The notes under the pieces are model-generated. The model was not told where the DNA came from. It saw only the letters and a program-made list of their open reading frames with translations, and ran no database searches. A program made the position numbers and the translations under genes. From positions 1-64,000 of the forward strand of contig JAOULX010000010.1 in NCBI GenBank assembly GCA_029881795.1: a DNA stretch of 64,000 nucleotides, read 5' to 3'. The stretch comes from Gammaproteobacteria bacterium (GTDB lineage Bacteria; Pseudomonadota; Gammaproteobacteria; SZUA-229). This document shows positions 17,598 to 27,620 of this stretch, piece after piece. Position 1 is the first letter of the stretch; each line of letters starts with the position of its first letter.

Positions 17598-18647
17598 ATG
17601 CGTTATTCTGGATTTGCTATAGCCATCATCGCCACAGGGTTATTACTTTCTGCTTGCAGTGACGACACCTCAGACACAGCAAAGCGTAAAAAAAAACCAC
17701 ATCGCGTCAGCACTGAAACCCTGTTGCCGCTCAACAGCGTGATTGAAAGACGTTTTAATGCTTTAATCGTAGCTCCCAACACCATCACTATCAGTAACCA
17801 GATTGCCGGTACGATCCTTAAAATGCCTTACCGGCCCGGCACCCCAGTTAAAAAATCTGATGTTCTGGTTCAGATTGATGACAGCCTGACCAGAGCCGAA
17901 TATAAAAAAGCACTGGCAAACCTGCAAAAAGCCGATCAGGATCTGAACCGGATCAAGAAACTTATTCCAAGACAGCTGGCTTCTGCGGAAGAATTATCTG
18001 CCGCCAGCACCGATAAAAAGCTGGCTGAAGCCGATCTGACCTTAAAGAAGATACAGCTTAACCGCAGCCTGATTAAAGCCCCTTTTGATGGCGTTATCAG
18101 TCAGCGTTTTATTGAACCCGGTGATACCGCGAGTATTAATCAACCGCTGTTAACGCTGGTTGATAACCAGCAGCTAATTGCCAGAAGTGCGATTCCGGAA
18201 GCTCTGATTACGATGGTTTCCAGAGATAAACCGGTAAAGATAAAGATCCCCGCATTGTCACTGACACTAGAAGGAAAAATCAGCACACTCTACCCGACCG
18301 TGGACAGCAACACGCAGCAGGTGACGGTTGAAGCCCGTTTTGAGGACAGCAGCACCGTCTTATTCCCTGGCCAGTTTGCCGAGATGATTCTCAGTTATCA
18401 GCCCCAAAGCAGCCTGCTGATTCCTGTTAATGCGGTTCAGTACGATACCGAAGGTGCCTGGGTTTACCGGCTCGATACGGCCAATAAAGCCCGCAAGATT
18501 CGAATCAAAACCGGTAAGAACATTAACAACCGAATTGAAGTAAAAAGCGGCTTAAATGCCGGCGATAGTGTTGTTACCCGTGGCTTTGTTGGCTTGCGCG
18601 CCGGTAAAGAGGTTGTAGCTGATACTGCAGGCAACAGTTCGAAATGA
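17598..18647 (+). CDS. RND efflux periplasmic adaptor (membrane fusion protein)
   Basis: 349 residues from ATG 17598. This start gives a lipoprotein signal with LLLSAC (Cys20); the frame stays open 58 codons upstream into the divergent gene, but that part has no signal character. Domains: lipoyl/barrel-sandwich halves around ISNQIAGTILKMPYRPGTPVKKSDVLVQID and APFDGVISQRFIEPGDTA, a helical hairpin between them (about 95-145), a beta-barrel, and a membrane-proximal domain. This is the HlyD/AcrA type adaptor. It bridges the RND pump to an outer-membrane channel, not encoded here. The stop overlaps the pump start by 4 bases (ATGA). Confidence 0.9.
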   Translation: MRYSGFAIAIIATGLLLSACSDDTSDTAKRKKKPHRVSTETLLPLNSVIERRFNALIVAPNTITISNQIAGTILKMPYRPGTPVKKSDVLVQIDDSLTRAEYKKALANLQKADQDLNRIKKLIPRQLASAEELSAASTDKKLAEADLTLKKIQLNRSLIKAPFDGVISQRFIEPGDTASINQPLLTLVDNQQLIARSAIPEALITMVSRDKPVKIKIPALSLTLEGKISTLYPTVDSNTQQVTVEARFEDSSTVLFPGQFAEMILSYQPQSSLLIPVNAVQYDTEGAWVYRLDTANKARKIRIKTGKNINNRIEVKSGLNAGDSVVTRGFVGLRAGKEVVADTAGNSSK

Positions 18648-21600
18648 ATAATTACGGCAACAAAGGCGGATTAGCCCGCTGGTCAATTAATCACCCGGTG
18701 TCTGTCAGCGTAATATTGATGACCATTATTGTGCTGGGAATATTTTCGTTAAACCGTCTCGGTGTGGATTTATTACCCAAACTGATTTATCCGGAAGTTC
18801 GTATTCGTATCCTCAATCCGGGCGTGCCTGCCGCCATCATGGAGGATGAAATCACGCGCCAGCTTGAAGAGCAACTGGCGATTACCGAGAATGCCACCAA
18901 TATCCAGTCGCGTTCATCAGAAGGTCGTACCAATGTTGATCTGTCGTTTCCTTATGGTACCGATATTAATATTGCATTGCGCGATGCCAGCACCCGGCTT
19001 GACCGCGCCAAACGATTTTTGCCGACAGATATTGAACCCCCTGTCATCTATAAAAGAGATCCGTCACAAATTCCGATTATGGAACTGATTGTCAGTTCGG
19101 ATAAAAAATCACCGGTCGAATTAAGAAGCTGGGTTGATTACAACTTCAGCAAATGGTTTTTAAACCTGCCCGGCGTGGCCTCAACCGAAGTCGGCGGCGG
19201 CCTGATTCGGGAAATCAATATCACCCTCGATCAGAACAAGCTGAATCATTATGGCTTTGATATTGATGAGGTGATTAATCAGCTTAACAATGAAAACCAA
19301 GACATTGCCGGCGGCAAACTCTATGGCCAGCAACAGGAAATCAGCCTACGTGCTCTCGGCCGCTTTACCAACCTGCAGCAGATTGCCAACACCATTATCA
19401 GCAAATCCACCGACACTGGTACAAAATCGGTGAGGCTGCGAGATGTGGCAGTAATAGAAAACACGCATGAAGATGAACGATTAAAAGTCCGGCTTAACGG
19501 TATTAGCGGCGTCAAGTTGTCGATTCAAAAACAGCCTTCGGCAAATACTGTTGAAGTGGTTGATCAGATCAACAGTCGACTGCAGTGGCTTAAAGCCAAT
19601 CAGCAGATTGCCAGTGATGTGCAGATACAAACCGTTGGTGATCAATCGGTGTTTATCCGCCATTCTGTCAGCAATGCCACCACAGCCGCTGTCAGTGGCG
19701 CCTGTCTGGCGATGCTCGTGGTGTATTTATTTTTGGGTAATCTGACACGTACCTTAATTATCGGCAGCGCCATCCCGGTGGCTATTCTGGTCACCTTCAT
19801 CATTATGAATATTGCCGGCATTACGCTTAACATTATGACACTGGGCGGTCTTGCACTGGGCATTGGTATGCTGGTCGACAGCACTATTGTGATGCTGGAG
19901 AACATCTCCCGACACCAGCACCAGGGTGAAGAAGAAAAACAGGCCGCAATACATGCCGCCGCCGAAGTCAACAGCCCAATCATTGCATCAACCAGCACTA
20001 ACCTGGTGGCTGTTTTACCTTTTTTACTGATTGGCGGGCTAACCGGTTTACTGTTTAAAGAATTAATTATTACTATTGCCGCTGCCATGGTAGCGTCATT
20101 ATTTGTGGCGATGACAGTGGTACCGGCACTTGGATCACTGATAAAAAAGACTTCTTCAAAAAAACTGCTATCACTGGACCGACTGGTTCAGTGGTATAAA
20201 AAAATCAATTACAACAATATTAAAAAGCCGCAGATCATTTTAGCCATTGCGCTGCCACTTATACTCGTCAGTATTTTCGGCCTGACAGAAACTCGCAGTA
20301 TTTTTCTGCCGAAAGTTGATGAAGGAAATGTGGACTTAAGAATTTCCACCGACGGCGGCACACAGCTGGCGGAAATGAACCGGATTGTTTTTAAGGTCGA
20401 AAATCTATTATTAAAGGACCCGGAAGTTGATTCTGTTTACTCCACTATTGGCGGTTTTGTATTTGGTCGCTCGGCTTTTTTATCGAGTAACCGAAGCTCC
20501 CTGCGAGTGCAGTTAAAAAAGGGCGCGTCCGGTCAGTACAACAGTGAACAGTGGGTTAAAAAGACACGAAAAAAAATCACCGCATTACAACTGACTGGGG
20601 TTAAGGTCAGGCTGCGGTTACGCGGTGTCAGAGGCGTCAGATTAAACTCGGGTGACGATGATATCAGTATCCGGGTCAGAGGTCAGGATATCTCTGTGTT
20701 AACGTCTATTGGTAATGAAATTGTCAATCGCATAAAACCATTAACATCGCTGCAGAATATTGAACACTTTTATGAGGACTCAGAAAAAGAACTGGTGATC
20801 AAATTAAAACGTGAAATCACCAGCTCTTTGTCTATAACAGCCAGCGACGTCGGCCGTGCTGCGCGTTTATCGCTGGACGGCTTGATTATCAGCGACTACA
20901 TTGAAGACGATCAGCAATATAATATTCGCCTGCGCTATCCGAAAACTCAGGTTCGACACGTCAGTGATCTGAATAACGTCATCGTCGCCTACAGAAATAA
21001 CAAAGCTATTTATCTGGGCGACGTGGCTGAGTTTAAAACTGTTTCCAGCACCAAAAATATTTACCGCGATAAGCAGCAGCGCTTTGTTGAAGTCTCGGCG
21101 TCTCTGGACGGCGATGCCAGCCTAGAACAGGCACTTGAAGAAATCGAACTGAAACTGGCAGATTACCAGTTGCCGGATGGTTATACCCGCTACCAGAGTG
21201 ATGATGCAAAAACCCTGCAACAGGGCCAGTCTCAGGGCGCTACGCTGTTGTTGCTGGCACTGTTTCTGGTTTTTGTGGTGATGGCGATACAGTACGAGTC
21301 TTTTTTAAACCCGTTTATTATTTTACTGACCATACCGTTCGCCATTATCGGTGTCATGCTGGGAATTTTTGTATCCGGCATCGCGCTTTCTATGTCAGTC
21401 TGGCTAGGTATGGTCATGCTGGCTGGCATTGTTGTCAATAACGCCATTGTTATGGTGGAACAGATTGAAATAGAAAAAAGTCAGGGCATGAGTACCGATG
21501 ATGCCATCATCAATGCTTCAGCTATCCGCCTAAAACCGATCTTAATGACCACTTTGACCACCGCCATTGGTATGGCTCCGCTGGCCATGGGGTTTGGCGA

Positions 21601-21727
21601 AGGTTCTGAAATGCTGCAGCCTTTAGCCATTGTCACGGTGTTTGGTTTAAGTTTTTCTATGCTGGTGAGTTTATTTTTATTACCGGTATTTTATAAACTG
21701 CTGAACCGAAAAAATCAGCAGGCATAA
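18644..21727 (+). CDS. RND family efflux pump inner-membrane subunit
   Basis: 1027 residues, the usual length, with 12 transmembrane helices and two large periplasmic loops. The N-terminus (WSINHPVSVSVILMTIIVLGIFSLNRLGVDLLPKL) and the TM4 segment GGLALGIGMLVDSTIVMLENI identify the HAE-type RND family. TM4 carries one Asp followed by Ser, not the Asp-Asp pair of AcrB, as in the VDN/VDS subgroup of pumps. The C-terminal half has NNAIVMVEQIE and LRLKPILMTTLTT-type motifs (AIRLKPILMTTLTTAIGM). Proton-driven export of an unidentified substrate together with the overlapping adaptor; no TolC partner or regulator nearby. Confidence 0.93.
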   Translation: MNNYGNKGGLARWSINHPVSVSVILMTIIVLGIFSLNRLGVDLLPKLIYPEVRIRILNPGVPAAIMEDEITRQLEEQLAITENATNIQSRSSEGRTNVDLSFPYGTDINIALRDASTRLDRAKRFLPTDIEPPVIYKRDPSQIPIMELIVSSDKKSPVELRSWVDYNFSKWFLNLPGVASTEVGGGLIREINITLDQNKLNHYGFDIDEVINQLNNENQDIAGGKLYGQQQEISLRALGRFTNLQQIANTIISKSTDTGTKSVRLRDVAVIENTHEDERLKVRLNGISGVKLSIQKQPSANTVEVVDQINSRLQWLKANQQIASDVQIQTVGDQSVFIRHSVSNATTAAVSGACLAMLVVYLFLGNLTRTLIIGSAIPVAILVTFIIMNIAGITLNIMTLGGLALGIGMLVDSTIVMLENISRHQHQGEEEKQAAIHAAAEVNSPIIASTSTNLVAVLPFLLIGGLTGLLFKELIITIAAAMVASLFVAMTVVPALGSLIKKTSSKKLLSLDRLVQWYKKINYNNIKKPQIILAIALPLILVSIFGLTETRSIFLPKVDEGNVDLRISTDGGTQLAEMNRIVFKVENLLLKDPEVDSVYSTIGGFVFGRSAFLSSNRSSLRVQLKKGASGQYNSEQWVKKTRKKITALQLTGVKVRLRLRGVRGVRLNSGDDDISIRVRGQDISVLTSIGNEIVNRIKPLTSLQNIEHFYEDSEKELVIKLKREITSSLSITASDVGRAARLSLDGLIISDYIEDDQQYNIRLRYPKTQVRHVSDLNNVIVAYRNNKAIYLGDVAEFKTVSSTKNIYRDKQQRFVEVSASLDGDASLEQALEEIELKLADYQLPDGYTRYQSDDAKTLQQGQSQGATLLLLALFLVFVVMAIQYESFLNPFIILLTIPFAIIGVMLGIFVSGIALSMSVWLGMVMLAGIVVNNAIVMVEQIEIEKSQGMSTDDAIINASAIRLKPILMTTLTTAIGMAPLAMGFGEGSEMLQPLAIVTVFGLSFSMLVSLFLLPVFYKLLNRKNQQA

Positions 21728-21731
21728 AAAA

Positions 21732-21751
21732 GGCCGCTAGTGATAGCGGCC
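21732..21751. terminator. Bidirectional terminator between RND pump and lipoprotein genes
   Basis: Perfect 8-bp stem GGCCGCTA / TAGCGGCC with a GTGA loop, T-rich to the right (CTTTCTTT) and an A-run to the left that reads as T on the minus strand. Lies between two convergent stop codons. Confidence 0.85.
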
Positions 21752-21777
21752 CTTTCTTTCATCTTAAAACGTCAAGC

Positions 21778-24003
21778 TTAATTACAAACCGGCGCGTCTA
21801 CTGCATGGTATGTCAGTGTTACCGTCGCGTCAGCAGCAACGGTGACGTTATCACAGTTTGAACCGGCACCGGCCTGCGATCTGACACGATTATAGGTTGC
21901 CGATGGAACTGTCACCTTGAATGAACCATCGCCACGAGATAAGGTTCCAAACATGGAATCGGTACCCAGCACTCCACCGATACGGAACTGAACATTAGTT
22001 GAACCGGCTCCTGCATTACCTTCTACATAACCGACACCACTCCCAACACCTTTAGTCGGCATGCTAATGGTTCCTAAACTAACATTGCCACCGCTGCCAT
22101 CGATGGCTGCACCCGCAGTAATTGATATCGTCGAAATCGCCGATCCGTCGTACACACCCGAGCCATAATCAACACTGCCGTCCATTCTGACATAAACTTT
22201 CAGCGCGGTATTGGTCGTATCGCTGGTATACAGTTTAAAACTGCCGTCTCCGGCAGAAACCTGCATATCAGTACCAAAGCTGCTTTTTAGGCGCATCACC
22301 GCTGCACTGACAGCAACCGGTGTCGCATCTGAGCTGACCAAAGTACCGCTTACCTCAATCGTCTGATCATCAAATACCAGCCCGCTGCCAGTACTCAGTT
22401 TATAATCCGTCGCGGTTATGTCGTCATCACCATTGGTATTGGCGCTGCGAGCCTGGCCTCGTGACCATACGGTGTAAGCCCCGGCGGTTGTATCACCTAG
22501 ATTGAGACGAGGATTGACCCAGAGCCTGAATTTTCCACTCTTATTGGTGCGTAAAGCCTCGATTCTGCCACCATCATAATTGTTAACGTAGACCACCTGG
22601 CCTGACACCGGCGCTGCCGCGTTATCTTTTACAATGCCGCTGATGACCACGCCACTATCGAGCACCGCATCGTAGATATGGTCGGTGTTGGCTATCATGG
22701 TTTCACGCGAAGCCATATTGCGATTATTGACGCCATCCGTACCGGCACGATATATCTCTGATGCAAACGGGTGTCGGGTTTGATTGCGGAATGAAATCAG
22801 ATAATCTGTGGCTTTAACATTAATACGGTAAGTATTGTCGGCTTTGACTTTGGCACTGGCCAGTGGCTTGAATGTATCGTAGTTACGAATCACAACACGC
22901 ATACCTTCTACTGAAACACCACCTACGCCGGTTACCGTACCGGTAATACGTGAACCATTGGCATCCAGAACCAGATTTCGTGAAAGACTGGTGGTTGAAC
23001 TCACTGTTATTTTTTCGGCTTTAAACTGCGAGTTTGCACCACCACTGCCATCGCTATTACTGCTGCTTGTAGTCCACCACTGGCTTGCAGCATAGCTATT
23101 GCCAGTAAAATTTAATGCCCCAAGAATATATTCCCCGCTATGTATCTTGCCGGGTATATAAGCATCGGCATCACCGGCCACCGGTACATTAAGGCAGTAG
23201 TTACCAGCTGCATCGGTTTTGGTTTTGGCCCGGGTTACCCAGTTACCAAAATCCCGTACCACAATGCGTATATTTTCTAATGCCGCACCGCTGCTGTCGC
23301 TAACCGTGCCACAGATTTCACCGACAGCAACCGTGCTGGATACCACATTACTGACCGACTCATCATCACTCGCGGCACTGACAATAGCCGAGCGATAATC
23401 CGCCACACTGGTCGCCACAGCATCCGTGCTTTCAACAATATCAGCAACCGCTGCATGAATTTCTGTTATTTCATCGGTTGATAACTCACCCAGTATCATT
23501 GCATTAGTGGCTATGATTGAACTTGATGCATCTGAAATGGTATCAATATCGGCTGTTAATGAAGTCACCCGGGCATCAATACTGTTGCCATTACCATCGG
23601 CTCTGACCAGATACTGAGAACCCGGTACAAAACCATCGGGCGCATCCAGTGAATAGTTGCCGCTGGCATCGGTAACCGCTGATGCAATCACCGCACCAAC
23701 GGTCGCGCCGTTATCATCAACTTCTAACAGGTTAACGCTTACGCCAGCACCGACACTTTGCTCACCAGGTACACTGGCATGAAGTTTTTTGCCGAATAAG
23801 CCGGCCAGAATATGATCCGCCATGTCGGGCGAATAAAAAGCAATCTGGCCATTTATTGCGGCAACACTGCCCGTCACATTAACGGTATTGACGACAGCTG
23901 TAGGTGTAGGTGCCGGTGTTGATGAATTATTATCGTTACAGGCGAATAAGCCTGTCATTACTGTCGGTATTAATAATGCTCTGCTGAGCCTGCTGTTTTT
24001 CAT
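21778..24003 (-). CDS. Large surface lipoprotein with carboxypeptidase-regulatory-like repeats
   Basis: 741 residues. Signal ending TGLFAC (Cys22; Phe at -2 is unusual for a lipobox) followed by a Ser/Thr/Pro linker. The rest is Gly/Ser/Asp/Val-rich beta structure containing repeated carboxypeptidase regulatory-like units: DASGNYSLDAPDGFVPGSQYLVRAD, ICGTVSDSSGAALENIRIVVRDF with DAAGNYCLNVPVAG, ITGTVTGVGGVSVEGMRVVIRNY and ISGIVKDNAAAPVSGQVVYVNNYDGG. No catalytic motif. Probably an outer-membrane or surface-exposed binding/adhesive protein of unknown role. GAGG precedes ATG 24003. Monocistronic; convergent with the RND pair. Confidence 0.8.
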   Translation of the reverse strand: MKNSRLSRALLIPTVMTGLFACNDNNSSTPAPTPTAVVNTVNVTGSVAAINGQIAFYSPDMADHILAGLFGKKLHASVPGEQSVGAGVSVNLLEVDDNGATVGAVIASAVTDASGNYSLDAPDGFVPGSQYLVRADGNGNSIDARVTSLTADIDTISDASSSIIATNAMILGELSTDEITEIHAAVADIVESTDAVATSVADYRSAIVSAASDDESVSNVVSSTVAVGEICGTVSDSSGAALENIRIVVRDFGNWVTRAKTKTDAAGNYCLNVPVAGDADAYIPGKIHSGEYILGALNFTGNSYAASQWWTTSSSNSDGSGGANSQFKAEKITVSSTTSLSRNLVLDANGSRITGTVTGVGGVSVEGMRVVIRNYDTFKPLASAKVKADNTYRINVKATDYLISFRNQTRHPFASEIYRAGTDGVNNRNMASRETMIANTDHIYDAVLDSGVVISGIVKDNAAAPVSGQVVYVNNYDGGRIEALRTNKSGKFRLWVNPRLNLGDTTAGAYTVWSRGQARSANTNGDDDITATDYKLSTGSGLVFDDQTIEVSGTLVSSDATPVAVSAAVMRLKSSFGTDMQVSAGDGSFKLYTSDTTNTALKVYVRMDGSVDYGSGVYDGSAISTISITAGAAIDGSGGNVSLGTISMPTKGVGSGVGYVEGNAGAGSTNVQFRIGGVLGTDSMFGTLSRGDGSFKVTVPSATYNRVRSQAGAGSNCDNVTVAADATVTLTYHAVDAPVCN

Positions 24004-24246
24004 AAGAACCTCATACTGTTAGCTATCCATTTAAGCAAAATTCGTCTGTGCAAGATGCAACATACAAAATCTACTTCGCCAATAGTGGTTATAAAACAAA
24101 CTGAATGTTTCTGCACCCCCCAAATAGGTGAGTTTGAGGCATTAGTTGTGATTGTTTTGCTGATCTGAAGATTTAAGCGGACTGAAACAAGTGCCAGGTC
24201 TAGCTATGATTTTTCTTACTAGTCAACAACTTAGTCAGACTGCCAG

Positions 24247-26415
24247 TTAACGGCTACGGTAAACTTTTAATATATTAGATAACTGTAATATTTTATCGCT
24301 GACTTTCTGCAACTGTTCCAGATCCTGGATTTCAATATTGATTTTCAGATCGGCCGTCTGTGTCGCTTTATCCGACAGTGTCTGTATACCCAGTACATTA
24401 ATTTTTAGATCTGACAGCACGTTACTGATATCACGCAATAAACCAGAGCGATCAATCGCCTGAATATTCAGCGATATTTCAAACAGCTGGTGATCGTGCT
24501 CTGACCATTCAACAGGGATTAAATGATCCTGTTTATCATGCTCCAGATTAAGAATGTTATTGCAGTCTTGTTTGTGAACAGAGACACCTTTGCCGCGGGT
24601 AATAAAGCCCACAACCTCATCTCCCGGTACGGGATGACAACAGCTGGCAATTGACGTTAATAAGTTACCAACACCGCTGACATTTACCGCTTGTGATGCT
24701 GATTTTTTTGCTGGCTTTCTTGCTCTGGTTTTTTGCGGAATTTTTTCAATATCTTCAGCGCCATATAATGCACTAAAGGCAAATGATAATTGCCCGCTGC
24801 TGATATCACCACGGCCAACTTTTGCCTGCCACTCCTCCATGCTCTGCAGTTTGAAGTGTTTGACTGCTTTATCCAGATCAGGTTGATTAATATGACTGCG
24901 TTTGAGTTCTCGATCGATGATCGCTTTGCCATCGATAACATGCTGACCGTAGTCCTGCTGCCTGAACCAGGCTTTCACTTTAGAGCGCGCGCTATTGCTG
25001 TGCAGGTAGGCTAAATTTGGGTTCATCCAGTCGCGGCTGGGGTGCGCTTCTTTAGTGGTTAAAATTTCAACCTGCACACCATTTTCCAGCACTGTCGTTA
25101 ACGGCACGATATGGCCATTGATTTTTGCGCCCCTGCATTTGTGGCCTATTTCTGTGTGCACGCTATAGGCAAAATCAAGCGGGGTTGAGCCCTGTGCCAG
25201 ATCAACCACTTTTCCCTGCGGCGTCAGCACAAAAACCCGGTCAGAAAACAGTTCTGTTTTAAAACTTTCCAACAGCTCGCTTTCATCACTGTCTGAAGTA
25301 TCCAGCAGTTTTCTGATTGAGCTAATGGTATTTTGCAGTACTTGATCCTGGCCGCTGCGCTCTTTGTAACGCCAGTGCGCGGCGACACCGTACTCAGCAA
25401 ATTCATGCATGGCAATGGTTCTTATCTGTATTTCAACCGGTTTGCCTTGCGGTCCGTAGACCGCTGTATGCAGACTCTGGTAACCGTTTTCTTTGGTGTT
25501 GGCGATATAGTCATCAAACTCTTTGGCAATATGCCGCCAGTGTCCATGCACCAGACCCAAGACTGAATAACATTCAGCAATAGTGTTAACCGTAATTCGA
25601 ATGGCACGGACATCAAATAATTCAGAGAATTTTTTGTGTTTTTGTGTCATCTTCATCCAGATACTATAGATGTGTTTTGGGCGTCCATATACCTGCGCCT
25701 GAACACCAGCCTGCTCCAGCAGGCCTTTGATTTCACTGACCACATTGCTGATGTATAACTCTCTTTCCTCGCGTTTTTCTTCGAGCATTTTTGCAATGTG
25801 TTTATACGCATCTGCATGCAAATAACGAAACGATAGATCTTCAAGTTCCCATTTTATCTGCCCGATACCCAGTCGATTTGCTATCGGCGTGAATATTTCC
25901 AGTGTTTCCGAAGCCAGCGCCTGACGTATCGGGCTGTCTGTCTGTGCCAGCTCTCTCAATCGCTGTAAGCGAAATGCCAGTTTAATTAATACCACACGCA
26001 CGTCATCGACCATTGCCAGCAGCATTCGTCGCAGACGTTCTGTCTGTTCTTTATTATCAGTATGACTGGCCTGGAAGCCGTGCAGCTTTTCCAGTGTCAA
26101 AACCATTTTATGGATGTCATGACCAAATTCGTTTTCTATGGTCTTGAAAAACTCGGCATTTCTTAAACGATTGTCACTTAACAGACAAACAACCAGCGTG
26201 GTTTCATCGGCACTTAGCTGACTGAGCAACAATGCCACATCAAGACTGCTGGGCATTTCCGATTCAACATGCTGATTATCCCAGCAGTACTGGCAGGCTT
26301 TTTCCAGCTCTGCACTGCGCTGATGAAGATGCCCAGAATTAGACACCAGCTGATCCAGATAATCAGATAGTGAATATTTAGAGACGATGGTTTGATGATT
26401 TTTTGTATGTAGCAT
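24247..26415 (-). CDS. relA: (p)ppGpp synthetase I, RelA type
   Basis: 722 residues, RelA/SpoT long form. The N-terminal HD-hydrolase region is degenerate: where SpoT has the HD motif this protein reads CLLSDNRL (77-84), so it should not degrade ppGpp. The synthetase domain (about 235-350) has FDVRAIRI and the acidic EFDD motif at 299-302 with YIANTKENGYQSLHTAVYGPQGKPVEIQIRT, which is diagnostic of monofunctional RelA (SpoT has RxKD there). TGS domain (about 395-455) and a C-terminal ACT domain (about 650-722) follow. Ribosome-activated alarmone synthesis from ATP and GTP/GDP. The gene downstream of fur on the same strand, 29 bases apart. Confidence 0.93.
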   Translation of the reverse strand: MLHTKNHQTIVSKYSLSDYLDQLVSNSGHLHQRSAELEKACQYCWDNQHVESEMPSSLDVALLLSQLSADETTLVVCLLSDNRLRNAEFFKTIENEFGHDIHKMVLTLEKLHGFQASHTDNKEQTERLRRMLLAMVDDVRVVLIKLAFRLQRLRELAQTDSPIRQALASETLEIFTPIANRLGIGQIKWELEDLSFRYLHADAYKHIAKMLEEKREERELYISNVVSEIKGLLEQAGVQAQVYGRPKHIYSIWMKMTQKHKKFSELFDVRAIRITVNTIAECYSVLGLVHGHWRHIAKEFDDYIANTKENGYQSLHTAVYGPQGKPVEIQIRTIAMHEFAEYGVAAHWRYKERSGQDQVLQNTISSIRKLLDTSDSDESELLESFKTELFSDRVFVLTPQGKVVDLAQGSTPLDFAYSVHTEIGHKCRGAKINGHIVPLTTVLENGVQVEILTTKEAHPSRDWMNPNLAYLHSNSARSKVKAWFRQQDYGQHVIDGKAIIDRELKRSHINQPDLDKAVKHFKLQSMEEWQAKVGRGDISSGQLSFAFSALYGAEDIEKIPQKTRARKPAKKSASQAVNVSGVGNLLTSIASCCHPVPGDEVVGFITRGKGVSVHKQDCNNILNLEHDKQDHLIPVEWSEHDHQLFEISLNIQAIDRSGLLRDISNVLSDLKINVLGIQTLSDKATQTADLKINIEIQDLEQLQKVSDKILQLSNILKVYRSR

Positions 26416-26444
26416 CGCGGTTCAGATGATAAGTAGCCGTCTGA

Positions 26445-26852
26445 TCAGGAGCAGTTTGCGCATGTGCCATAAAGGATCATGTTGTGATCGGTAATACTGT
26501 AACCCTTAGCTTTTGCTATTTTCTTTTGCTGCTGTTCAATGGTTTCATCGTAAAACTCATCAACACGGCCGCATTTAACACAGACCAGATGATCATGATG
26601 ACTGCCCTGATTAAGCTCAAACACTGCCTGACCACTTTCAAAATGATGACGAGTCACCAATTCTGCTGCCTCAAACTGCGTTAATACTCGGTAGACGGTT
26701 GCCAGCCCTACTTCTTCACCGCTCTCCAGCAATGCTTTGTAGATATCTTCAGCGGTATGATGCCGGGTATTTGAATTTTCCAGTAACTCAAGAATTTTGA
26801 CACGTGGCAGCGTTACCTTAAGGCCTGCCTTTTTTAAATCATTTGATTCCAT
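26445..26852 (-). CDS. fur: Ferric uptake regulator Fur
   Basis: 135 residues. N-terminal winged helix with RVKILELLE and GLATVYRVLTQFEAAELVTRHHFESGQAVFEL, then the metal-binding half HHDHLVCVKCGRVDEFYDE with His-rich and CxxC motifs and a final CANC. These are the features of Fur rather than Zur. Iron-loaded Fur represses iron-acquisition genes. A Fur box is visible in this same window at 32412-32430. The gene is divergent from bamE, the typical gammaproteobacterial order. Confidence 0.95.
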   Translation of the reverse strand: MESNDLKKAGLKVTLPRVKILELLENSNTRHHTAEDIYKALLESGEEVGLATVYRVLTQFEAAELVTRHHFESGQAVFELNQGSHHDHLVCVKCGRVDEFYDETIEQQQKKIAKAKGYSITDHNMILYGTCANCS

Positions 26853-26923
26853 AACTGTTTCCCGGGTGTAAAATTCTTTCTAAATGAAGTATGATTTGCG
26901 CGTTTATTATTTGGTTAGTTTAT

Positions 26924-27265
26924 ATGAAAACTCTTATTGTTACATGCTGCATTGTCTTTGCTACTTTATTGACCACAGCCTGCACCTCGGTTCTGCCGGA
27001 CGCCCATAAAATCGATATTCAACAGGGTAATGCGCTTAAATCTGATGATTTGAATAAGCTCGCTGTTGGTATGTCAAAAAAACAGGTAACCATTCTTCTC
27101 GGTACACCGATGATCCGGGACATTTTCCACAAAGAGCGCTGGGACTATGTATATACCTTAAAAGTGGCCGGCGATAAAAACACTAAAGTCATGCGGCTTA
27201 CTGTCTACTTTGAAGCTGATCAGCTGATAAAAATTGATAACGTTTCCTATATACCGGAAATGTAA
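26924..27265 (+). CDS. bamE: Outer-membrane assembly lipoprotein BamE (SmpA/OmlA)
   Basis: 113 residues from ATG 26924. This start gives a standard lipoprotein signal with LTTAC (Cys20); an earlier in-frame ATG at 26891 would add 11 hydrophobic residues. The SmpA/OmlA domain is clear: LNKLAVGMSKKQVTILLGTPMIRDIFHKERWDYVYTL, then LTVYFEADQLIKI. Part of the BAM complex that inserts beta-barrel proteins. Divergent from fur and convergent with ratB, as in many gammaproteobacteria. Confidence 0.94.
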   Translation: MKTLIVTCCIVFATLLTTACTSVLPDAHKIDIQQGNALKSDDLNKLAVGMSKKQVTILLGTPMIRDIFHKERWDYVYTLKVAGDKNTKVMRLTVYFEADQLIKIDNVSYIPEM

Positions 27266-27285
27266 CTGAGTTATCAGCCTCTATC

Positions 27286-27311
27286 GCCGCAAGTATTTAC
27301 TTGGTTGCGGC
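27286..27311. terminator. Possible hairpin between convergent bamE and ratB
   Basis: GCCGCAA (27286-27292) and TTGCGGC (27305-27311) form a 7-bp stem, with extra AAG/CTT pairing inside. It overlaps the ratB stop codon. No T-run follows, so a terminator role is only likely from position. Confidence 0.4.
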
Positions 27312-27620
27312 TTCTGACTGCTCCAACTCTCCGCCCCCTTTTTTCATTTTTTTACCTTCCGCCGCGCGTCGCCGGCGAACTTCTTTAGGGTCTGCAATTA
27401 AAGGCCGATAGATTTCGATACGGTCACCAGGATTTAGCGTTGATGTTAATTTCGAAATTTTACCGAAAACACCCACTTTATTAACGCTCAAATCAATATC
27501 ATCAAACTGTTGAAGAATACCTGATTTGTTAATTGCATCCTCGATGCTGTCATTCTCATCAATATCAACACTGAGCAAGGTTTGCCGGTCTGTATATCCG
27601 TAGACAATTTCAATATTCAT
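27297..27620 (-). CDS. ratB: RnfH/RatB family protein (UPF0125)
   Basis: 107 residues with a beta-grasp (ubiquitin-like) fold: IEIVYGYTDRQTLLSVDIDENDSIEDAINKSGIL, then VGVFGKISKLTSTLNPGDRIEIYRPLIADPKEVRRRRA, the family signature. The C-terminal ~20 residues are basic then acidic and low-complexity. Function not firmly known. Its ATG overlaps the ratA stop (ATGA), so the pair is translationally coupled, as in the E. coli yfjG-yfjF locus. Confidence 0.93.
   Translation of the reverse strand: MNIEIVYGYTDRQTLLSVDIDENDSIEDAINKSGILQQFDDIDLSVNKVGVFGKISKLTSTLNPGDRIEIYRPLIADPKEVRRRRAAEGKKMKKGGGELEQSEAATK

Noticed and set aside
19642..20088. 148-codon minus-strand frame inside the RND pump gene
   Set aside because: Shadow of the conserved TM3-TM5 region.
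24247..26415. RelA considered as a bifunctional SpoT/Rel enzyme
   Set aside because: The hydrolase HD motif is lost and the synthetase carries EFDD, not RxKD.
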